Positions 57,516-64,000 of a stretch of DNA of 64,000 nucleotides are shown here, in pieces. Positions within the stretch are counted from its first letter, which is position 1. The number at the start of each line of letters is the position of its first letter. A program made the translations under genes and the position numbers. The DNA is taken from contig WYBN01000010.1 in the NCBI GenBank assembly GCA_011525875.1, forward strand, positions 154,944 to 218,943, given 5' to 3'. The DNA is from Melioribacteraceae bacterium (lineage in GTDB: Bacteria; Bacteroidota; Ignavibacteria; Ignavibacteriales; Melioribacteraceae). The notes beneath the pieces were generated by a model, which worked only from the letters and a program-made list of their open reading frames with translations, did not search any database and was not told the DNA's origin.

Positions 57516-58391
57516 ATGAAAATTAAATTCGTTATAATATTACTGTTAAGTGCTTTCATAAATTCTAACGCACAGGGGAAAAAGATTTATGAAATGTCCA
57601 GACTTGAAATAGACTCGCTTCTTTTTGAAATAAGCAAACAGAACATGACAATCACAGAGAGAATGAATTATTATTCGTCTTTGTTTATCGGTATGCCTTA
57701 CAATTTAACATGTGCCGGGGACGGACCGTATGCTCTGTACGAAACAGAACCGCTTGTGAATTTCCAAGAGACAAACTGCATGGTTTACTGCGAGCATGTG
57801 CTTGCTCTTTCGATTTCGGACAGCTGGGATAATTTCTTCAACAATCTTCAGCAGATAAGATATAAGGACGGCATAATAGGTATGAGGACGCGAAATCATT
57901 ACACGATGGCTGATTGGCTGCCTGAGAATGGCTGGCTGCTGAATGATGTTACAGAAAAAATCGCGGGAGAATTTACCAAAAAAGTTACGCGCACTATTTC
58001 ACATAAAAAATTTTTCCGGGGGAAGTCTATCAAAGATTTGCGATACGTTAAACCAGATAGAACTCTTACTGTTGATTATATTCCCTTTGAGGCGCTTGCG
58101 AAGGTGAAGAACAATATTCGAAACGGAGATGTATTTGCTCTTCTCTATGCAAATAAAGATGATATTTTCTCAGCGCACATGCTTATGATCGTAGAAAAGG
58201 ACGGTGAAAAGTTTGTGAGAGAATCGGCTCTGAGCGAGAAAACCACATTCGATACGAAGTTTGATGATTGGGTTAAAAAATTCTTTGGCTCAAAAACCCG
58301 CATCGGCGTTTCGTTCATGAGAGTTAAGGATGAACTCAATACTGCCGGTAAAATAATTCTGCCTTGGGAAATTAATAAATTAAAAAATTAA
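57516..58391 (+). CDS. DUF1460 cysteine amidase of the NlpC/P60-like fold
   Basis: A 291-residue exported protein with a signal peptide (about 1-19). The DUF1460 signature NFQETNCMVYCEHVLAL near residue 90 holds the presumed catalytic cysteine, and FSAHMLMIVEKDG near 223 the histidine. Members of this family are cysteine amidases acting on peptidoglycan fragments. It lies 15 bases after dacB. Together with the amidases and the carboxypeptidase it completes a set that could reduce wall polymer to small peptides. Confidence 0.87.
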   Translation: MKIKFVIILLLSAFINSNAQGKKIYEMSRLEIDSLLFEISKQNMTITERMNYYSSLFIGMPYNLTCAGDGPYALYETEPLVNFQETNCMVYCEHVLALSISDSWDNFFNNLQQIRYKDGIIGMRTRNHYTMADWLPENGWLLNDVTEKIAGEFTKKVTRTISHKKFFRGKSIKDLRYVKPDRTLTVDYIPFEALAKVKNNIRNGDVFALLYANKDDIFSAHMLMIVEKDGEKFVRESALSEKTTFDTKFDDWVKKFFGSKTRIGVSFMRVKDELNTAGKIILPWEINKLKN

Positions 58392-58407
58392 TTTGAGCAA
58401 ACGTTAA

Positions 58408-59760
58408 TTGAACCACTTAAAGCCCAAAAGACAATTCGGATTTACGCAAACATCTGCAATTATTATCGGGCAGGTAATAGGTTCCGGTATTTTTATTAAT
58501 GTTCCGATTGTTGCTGCAATTGCAGGAGACGCATGGCTTGCAATACTAATCTGGCTTATTGGCGGATTGGTATGGCTTCCTCAGATTTTCATTCTTGCAG
58601 AGATGGGAACTGCATTCCCGGATCAGGGCGGTCCGTATCATTTTATTTATAAAGGCGGCTCGCCTTTCCTTGCATTTATTTATACATGGACTGCTTTCTT
58701 AACGAGCGATACGCCGACATTGACTATCATCGGATTACTTGCCGCCGACGCTCTTTCATATTTTTTCCCCGCACTTGGTTTAGGCATATACGCAAAATTG
58801 TTTGCCGCTGTTATGATTATTGCATTCACCGCAGTTCAATACCGGAGTGTAAAGATCGGAGGGAATCTGCAGGTTGTTTTAACAATCGCTAAACTTAGTC
58901 CGCTTATTGCCGTAATAATTATCGGCTTTTTTTATCTGGATTCGGGTAATCTTTCATCCTTCCAGTTTCCCGGCGGTAGTGAAAAAAATAATTTTAGCTT
59001 TCATATTATCACAGCGGGCATCGCCGCTACAATTTGGGCGTATGCCGGTTTTCTTAATATACTCTATACATCGGGCGAAGTGAAAAATCCCCATAGGGTT
59101 TTACCGCGTTCTTTAATCGGTTCGGTTCTGTTTGTAATGACAGCTTACGTGCTCATAAGTTTTTGTACAAGCGCGATTGTTCCTTTTAATGATTTAATAA
59201 GCGTTGACGAAGGTAAATTTATTAATCCGTTTCAATTTATAAGTTTCTTTTCGGAATATGCTGGCGGCTTGTTTGCAATTGCCGTGTTCATATCTATGAT
59301 CGGCGTTCTTAATTCCTCCATCATCACACAACCGCGGCTTGAATATGCAATGGCAAAAGACGGATTATTCTTCAAATCATTTGCCAGACTTCATCCTAAA
59401 TATTTAACACCGGATTTCTCAATTATTATTCAGTCTGGTTTTGCAATTGTTCTTTTATTCGGAGAACTCGGCGATCTGCTGGGTTATTTCACCTTGTCTT
59501 ATGTTTTACAGAATGCTTTGGTATACGGCTCAATTTTTTTTCTAAGGAAAAAGGATGATTATAAACCAACGTTCAAATCGCCATGGTGGTTTATTATGGC
59601 GGTATTTTCGGTAACGGTACAACTATATCTTGCTTATGGAACCTTTCTTGCTTATCCGCTCGGCGGCGCTTTGGCTTGTTTGTTTTTAATTATATCAGGG
59701 CTTCCTTTCTATCTTTATTTCAAAAAGAGAAAAGAAGCGGGTCATGTTTATAAAGAATAG
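58408..59760 (+). CDS. APC-family amino acid permease
   Basis: A 450-residue inner-membrane transporter with about twelve spans. The first span carries IIIGQVIGSGIFINVP, matching the APC signature in which unwound glycines bind the amino group of the substrate. TIWAYAGFLNILYTSGEVKNPHR is the conserved loop after span 6. The start appears to be a TTG at 58408 (16 bases after the previous stop), directly before NHLKPKRQFGFT. Its place after four cell-wall enzymes suggests import of amino acids or small peptides released from peptidoglycan (inference). Confidence 0.88.
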   Translation: MNHLKPKRQFGFTQTSAIIIGQVIGSGIFINVPIVAAIAGDAWLAILIWLIGGLVWLPQIFILAEMGTAFPDQGGPYHFIYKGGSPFLAFIYTWTAFLTSDTPTLTIIGLLAADALSYFFPALGLGIYAKLFAAVMIIAFTAVQYRSVKIGGNLQVVLTIAKLSPLIAVIIIGFFYLDSGNLSSFQFPGGSEKNNFSFHIITAGIAATIWAYAGFLNILYTSGEVKNPHRVLPRSLIGSVLFVMTAYVLISFCTSAIVPFNDLISVDEGKFINPFQFISFFSEYAGGLFAIAVFISMIGVLNSSIITQPRLEYAMAKDGLFFKSFARLHPKYLTPDFSIIIQSGFAIVLLFGELGDLLGYFTLSYVLQNALVYGSIFFLRKKDDYKPTFKSPWWFIMAVFSVTVQLYLAYGTFLAYPLGGALACLFLIISGLPFYLYFKKRKEAGHVYKE

Positions 59761-59877
59761 ATAGTTTTTACAATGCGATCCTGACGGAGTTGAATAGATG
59801 TTTGTGTATTAAACACGCAGATAACAGAACTGGCTTAAAAAACATGTTGATCACGAACAATTTATTTATAAATAATA

Positions 59878-62736
59878 CTATTTAACTAAAATTAATTTCT
59901 TTGTATCAATAAAACTGCCGGCTTGAATTCTATAAAAATACACGCCGCTTGGCAAATTACTTCCATCAAACTCAACTTCATAATTACCAGGCGTCATTTG
60001 TTCATTGACCAGCGTTGCAACCTCGCGTCCGAGTATGTCGAATACTTTAAGTAAAACCCGTACCGTGGAGAGGGAAGGAATGATGGAAAATTTAATAGTT
60101 GTGCTTGGGTTAAACGGATTAGGGTAGTTTTGGTATAATGTAAATTCCTTCGGCGGAAAATTTTCAGATACGGCGGAAGAAATTTTTTCGCCTCTTATTA
60201 TCAAACCCCACTCTGCAATTCTGCCGGCATTACCGGCGGCTCTGTCATAAGTAAACACAATCCATTTACCTTTTGCATTTAAGTCAATTAGGGCGTTCAG
60301 ATCAAAAACGGAAGGACTGAACGATAATCCGTTTGCAACGGAATCAATCATCATAAAATCATTCATGCTTATATGCGCGTCTTGATCGAGAATAAAAGAT
60401 GGACTGCTAACGTTCTCAAACTCCGTATCTTTTCCCGGCTGTGCAAATAAACTTTTTACGCTGCCAAAGGGTGCTTTTAATCTGAAATCCAAATCGCTGA
60501 ATCTATTGTGCGATATTTTGAAAAAAATATCGATGTCGTCAATTCGTATATCCTCGTCAACAAAAATTGTATCTCTTGTAGAAAGAGGATTCATGTCGGG
60601 AATATCCAACCCGGAAGAATCCGCGAAAACAAAAGCATCTGTGATATTGACTTCATAGTAATTCTGCTCAGGCATATAACTTTTATTCTTGAGCGATGAA
60701 GCGTCTTCGGCGGTAATTCTGTATTCAATTTTATCCCCGATAGAAATATTTGTTGTATCACTAAGCAGCGCTGCCGCAAATAAATTATTGCGAATTCTAA
60801 ATAATTCTAATTCCGGCTGCTGTACGGAATTAATTTTATATTCAACGAAAGCGGTATCGACTTTAATATTATCAGTAATTTCCGCAAAGATAATTTGAGG
60901 AAAATTATACCGGCTTAGTTCAGAGCTCAAAGGTTTGAAAGAAATCAGCGGAGGTATTCTATCGGCGCCGACATAAAAACTAAAAGGTTTATCCGGCGCG
61001 GATTCTGGATAGAACTCATGCTCTCCGCTTGTTGTTAATATCCGGAAGTAATATTCAACTAAAACCTCAGAGCCCTGACTCGGAATCACGGCTGCAAATT
61101 CGTTCAGACTTCCCGTCGGAGTCAATTGAACCCAGTTATAATTCCCCGAGTCTGATCTATAAAATAATTTTAGTGAATCTATAATTGCAAGGTTACGGGG
61201 TGTTTCAATAAATGCAGAGACGTAGTGATCCGAATCGTTTTCTGTATCTCTTAACACAGTGTGTACAAATTCTGATGCCCGAAATGGTTTCACGTTATAT
61301 ATATAGGAATAATTTACCCCGGATTCTTTTGTAACCACGGGAATTACAATCACCTTGCTTATTTCAGAAAGATATACGCCTGATATAAAATTCATATTGA
61401 AATTATCAGCGGGGACAAATTCAACTTTTCCGGCGCCATTTTTGAATAGCAGTATTATAGCGGTTATATTTTCTTCATTATCAAAATCTATATTCACATT
61501 TACAGGCTTGTAGAAATCATTCGAATTAAAGACAAGAAAGTTTGCCGTTAATTGTTTTCTTAAACAACCCGATGAACTGTCGGGAATAGAATTAATTATT
61601 CCGCATATTTTGGATGTGGGATAATCTGCCGCCTCTTTAAAACCATCGATTGAAGATATATGATTGCTGCCGCATGAATAAATCCATGAAAAGTATTCTG
61701 TTAAACCCGAGGGAAAGTCAGAGCCGTATTGATTCAACAGAACATCAAATTGTTGATAGGAGGTAATTTGATTATTCGAAGCAATATTTTCCCAAAGCCT
61801 TCTGTTGGAATCAACGCCGAATTTTTGGGAAATGTAATGAAGCCAGAGGCAGTCTTCGTATCCCGAGCCTTGTGTGAAAGGCCGTTCCGGCTGTCTTATA
61901 TGCGAGGATGAAAGATAATTGTAATAATCATTCACATAGTCGTAACCGATGTCTTCCGACCATGTCGCGTCCATTTCGAGAAGCCATACTTGATCAGCCC
62001 AGAGATTATAAGCAAATTGAATTGCGTGTTTGAATTCGTGAACAGCGGTTGCTTTTGCAGCGCCCCACTGATTTCCTTCGGGATCATCATTCGAAGGAAA
62101 TCCTTCGTAATTATTGTGCATAACAATATAAGTCGTTCTCTCATTCCAGCTTTGAATTTGAGTGTAGCCGTAGTAGCCCATATTCTCGAAACCAATTTGA
62201 TATTTCGAATTCCCAAGCGGCGGGGCTATATGACCAAGAGTATCAATCAAGAGCGACCACGAGTAATCGAAATAAGAAGCTATATTTTCTACATAATCCG
62301 GGACAGAGTTGTTATTATTGTCTTCAAGAGGCACAGCGTCAGCGCCGGATGTAAAATAAGTAAGCTCAAAATTACCGCCGGGCGAAATGTAAACCGCATC
62401 AGCAGAGGCGGTAAACTTTCTGCTTATCATATTTTCGATCTCTTCAACAGCTTCGGAAGATAGTTGGTTTTTTGTTTTGTGGAACTCGACAATTATTTCT
62501 GTTCCGCATTTTAAATAGCTATCGCCGGTAAAATTATACTCGGGTCTGAGTTTCGATCTATCTAAACCGTAATAAAATTTCTGAAGCAAAGCTTCTTCTC
62601 CGGTAATCTTTCCTGTAATTAAATCGCCGTTTATTTTTTCTATTCCTTTCGAATAGGATTTATTAAACAATATATTTTTTTCATCAGCTTTAATGGCAAA
62701 GCTGAATGAAATAATTATAACGAAAAAATATTTCAT
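59878..62736 (-). CDS. T9SS-exported putative metalloprotease (MXAN_6640-like)
   Basis: A 952-residue exported protein. I start it at the ATG at 62734-62736, which begins the signal peptide MKYFFVIIISFSFA; an upstream ATG adds 11 residues. The protease-like domain has HEFKHAIQF near residue 235, a zinc HExxH motif, and a possible third ligand in EMDATWSED. Beta-sandwich domains follow, then a proprotein-convertase-like P domain (about 690-855, with FKISHNRFSDLDFRL), and a T9SS type A sorting domain (QNYPNPFNPSTTIKFSI, LGREVATLV) at the end. It faces the permease gene tail to tail, with a 117-base gap that shows no clear terminator. Confidence 0.85.
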   Translation of the reverse strand: MKYFFVIIISFSFAIKADEKNILFNKSYSKGIEKINGDLITGKITGEEALLQKFYYGLDRSKLRPEYNFTGDSYLKCGTEIIVEFHKTKNQLSSEAVEEIENMISRKFTASADAVYISPGGNFELTYFTSGADAVPLEDNNNNSVPDYVENIASYFDYSWSLLIDTLGHIAPPLGNSKYQIGFENMGYYGYTQIQSWNERTTYIVMHNNYEGFPSNDDPEGNQWGAAKATAVHEFKHAIQFAYNLWADQVWLLEMDATWSEDIGYDYVNDYYNYLSSSHIRQPERPFTQGSGYEDCLWLHYISQKFGVDSNRRLWENIASNNQITSYQQFDVLLNQYGSDFPSGLTEYFSWIYSCGSNHISSIDGFKEAADYPTSKICGIINSIPDSSSGCLRKQLTANFLVFNSNDFYKPVNVNIDFDNEENITAIILLFKNGAGKVEFVPADNFNMNFISGVYLSEISKVIVIPVVTKESGVNYSYIYNVKPFRASEFVHTVLRDTENDSDHYVSAFIETPRNLAIIDSLKLFYRSDSGNYNWVQLTPTGSLNEFAAVIPSQGSEVLVEYYFRILTTSGEHEFYPESAPDKPFSFYVGADRIPPLISFKPLSSELSRYNFPQIIFAEITDNIKVDTAFVEYKINSVQQPELELFRIRNNLFAAALLSDTTNISIGDKIEYRITAEDASSLKNKSYMPEQNYYEVNITDAFVFADSSGLDIPDMNPLSTRDTIFVDEDIRIDDIDIFFKISHNRFSDLDFRLKAPFGSVKSLFAQPGKDTEFENVSSPSFILDQDAHISMNDFMMIDSVANGLSFSPSVFDLNALIDLNAKGKWIVFTYDRAAGNAGRIAEWGLIIRGEKISSAVSENFPPKEFTLYQNYPNPFNPSTTIKFSIIPSLSTVRVLLKVFDILGREVATLVNEQMTPGNYEVEFDGSNLPSGVYFYRIQAGSFIDTKKLILVK

Positions 62737-62769
62737 TAGAGTAAGGTAATTCAAGATAAACTCCGGCAA

Positions 62770-64000
62770 TTAGTTTGAATAAATTATCTCCCCGTCGAAA
62801 ACAGTAGATTCAACGATGACATTTTTAATATCGTGCGGCGGTATTTCAAAAATATTGTGAGAGAGAATAATAAAGTCCGCAAACTTTCCTTTTTCAATAC
62901 TGCCGGTTTCCCTTTCCTGAAAGGCTGCATAGGCGGCGTTAATAGTGTAAGCTTCTACAGCCTGAAGCACTGTCAGCTTTTCGGATGGAACAAACCCGCC
63001 TGTATTTTTTCCGTCTGCCGTCTGCCGCGTTACGGCGGCATATATCCCGGCAAGAGGATTGAGATTAGCAACAGACCAATCGCTGCCGAAGCAGACTAAT
63101 GCGCCAGCATCAATAAAGGATTTAAAAGCGTAAGTATGTTCCAGCCTCCTTTTGCCGACTTTCTTTTCAGCCCAGCATCCGTCGTCAAACAAATGATAAG
63201 GCTGAGCCGAAATAATTACTTTAAGTCTGGCAGCGCGCATGAAATCTTGCGGACGAACGTGCTGTGCATGTTCAAGCCGGAACCGCCTGTCCCACGGTTC
63301 ATTCACTTCAATTATCTTTTCGAATATATCAAGTATTTTCGACACGGCTTTATCGCCGATTGCATGAATGGAAAGCTGCAGTTTATTTTTATCACATTCA
63401 ATCATCCATTCTTCTAATCTACCGTCTTGCATTATATCCATTGCAAGACCAAAGTTGTTTTTATCATCTTCATAAGGTTCAAAAAACCATGCGGTTGAAG
63501 AACCAAGCGAACCGTCTGCAAAAGCTTTGATTGATCCAATTTTTAATTTTGTGTTCCCGAATGGACATATTATCTCAGTTTTAATAAGTTCGTTTGAAAT
63601 ATCTATAGGCAGCCTCGAATAAATTCTGCACGAGAGCATATTATTTCTCTGAGCGAGTTGAAGGATTTTGAAATGATGCTTGTATGATATGTCGTGTATG
63701 GAAGTAACGCCGAATCGTTTCGCCTCGTTCATTGCCGCAATAATTGAAGCCAGGTATTGTTCAGTATCCGGCTGCGGCATCACATTAAACACTAACTCCA
63801 TGGCTTTATCCTTAAGAATACCGGTTGGTTCGCCTGTGTATGCATCTCGTACAACGGAGCCTCCGATCGGGTCGGGCGTTGCTCTTGTAATGCCGGCAAG
63901 TTTTAATGCAGCTGAATTTGCAAGCCCCATGTGATAATCCATTCGGCTTAAGAAAACCGGCAGGTCGCCCGTGATCTCGTCAATCCACTCTTTATTCGGC
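62770..64000 (-). CDS. YtcJ-like amidohydrolase, 5' end outside the window
   Basis: A metal-dependent amidohydrolase (Amidohydro_3/YtcJ group), open to the right edge; the visible 410 codons lack the N-terminus. The ATG at 63942 is internal: the frame continues through DLPVFLSR directly before MDYHMGLANSAAL, a typical motif. Further signs are HDISYKHH, KAFADGSLGSSTAWF, SIHAIGDKAV, RLEHAQHV and CFGSDWSVANLNPL, which hold the metal ligands. The substrate is unknown. The metalloprotease gene follows after 33 bases. Confidence 0.9.
   Translation of the reverse strand, partial: PNKEWIDEITGDLPVFLSRMDYHMGLANSAALKLAGITRATPDPIGGSVVRDAYTGEPTGILKDKAMELVFNVMPQPDTEQYLASIIAAMNEAKRFGVTSIHDISYKHHFKILQLAQRNNMLSCRIYSRLPIDISNELIKTEIICPFGNTKLKIGSIKAFADGSLGSSTAWFFEPYEDDKNNFGLAMDIMQDGRLEEWMIECDKNKLQLSIHAIGDKAVSKILDIFEKIIEVNEPWDRRFRLEHAQHVRPQDFMRAARLKVIISAQPYHLFDDGCWAEKKVGKRRLEHTYAFKSFIDAGALVCFGSDWSVANLNPLAGIYAAVTRQTADGKNTGGFVPSEKLTVLQAVEAYTINAAYAAFQERETGSIEKGKFADFIILSHNIFEIPPHDIKNVIVESTVFDGEIIYSN

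Noticed and set aside
59761..59877. Search for a bidirectional terminator between the permease and metalloprotease genes
   Set aside because: Only 4-5-bp stems such as TGTTT/AAACA were found, too weak to list.
61990..62463. 157-codon open frame opposite the metalloprotease gene
   Set aside because: Antisense shadow over the HExxH region; no start signal or motif.

Overview
The window reads as one contiguous, gene-dense piece of chromosome from a Gram-negative member of the Bacteroidota/Chlorobi group, most likely of the class Ignavibacteria. Supporting signs are three secreted proteins with a C-terminal type IX secretion (T9SS) sorting domain of the form NYPNPFNPST, a PorV/PorQ-family outer-membrane protein, a TonB-dependent receptor with a carboxypeptidase-like N-terminal domain, lipid A genes (lpxB, lpxK), a low to moderate G+C content, and Shine-Dalgarno-type ribosome binding sites before many genes. 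The class assignment is inference from gene content. I see no tRNA, rRNA, CRISPR array, insertion sequence or prophage.

Layout. 1-5.8 kb (minus strand): queA-ispD-plsY-gpsA-recG. 5.9-19 kb (minus): a long run of close genes that begins with an odd membrane protein carrying a glycosidase-like ectodomain, then smc, a MtnX-like phosphatase, a membrane methyltransferase-like protein, lpxB, a DUF374 acyltransferase, lpxK and ppdK. 19-21.3 kb (minus): mrp-nifU-like-tpiA. 21.5-25.4 kb (plus): an iron region with a DtxR-type repressor, a membrane-anchored DtxR-FeoA fusion, and FeoB in two reading frames. 25.5-31.5 kb (minus): ppk, a dCMP deaminase, an orphan histidine kinase, purA and a STAS protein. 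31.7-40.6 kb (plus): an ECF sigma factor, an unknown membrane protein, three PP2C/SpoIIE phosphatases with different sensor parts, a second STAS protein and an RsbW-like kinase. 40.7-50.4 kb (plus): a T9SS-exported FG-GAP protein, then a TonB receptor, a giant secreted protein and PorV. 50.5-59.8 kb (plus): four peptidoglycan-active exported enzymes and an APC permease. 59.9-64 kb (minus): a T9SS-exported metalloprotease and an incomplete YtcJ-like amidohydrolase.

Most notable points. (1) feoB is split at an ATGA overlap, and just before it lies the classical -1 slippery heptamer A_AAA_AAC. A -1 shift there would join the two parts into one 749-residue FeoB. (2) The free-standing FeoA is missing and is instead the C-terminus of a membrane-tethered DtxR paralogue. 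(3) A perfect 9+9 inverted repeat sits directly before the first dtxR-like gene. (4) The 31-40.6 kb region looks like a complete partner-switching network with three different phosphatase inputs beside an ECF sigma factor. (5) The 50.5-59.8 kb block looks like a cassette for peptidoglycan breakdown and uptake.

All functions are read from recognisable motifs and family knowledge; no database search was run. Residue positions are approximate unless they follow from codon arithmetic.
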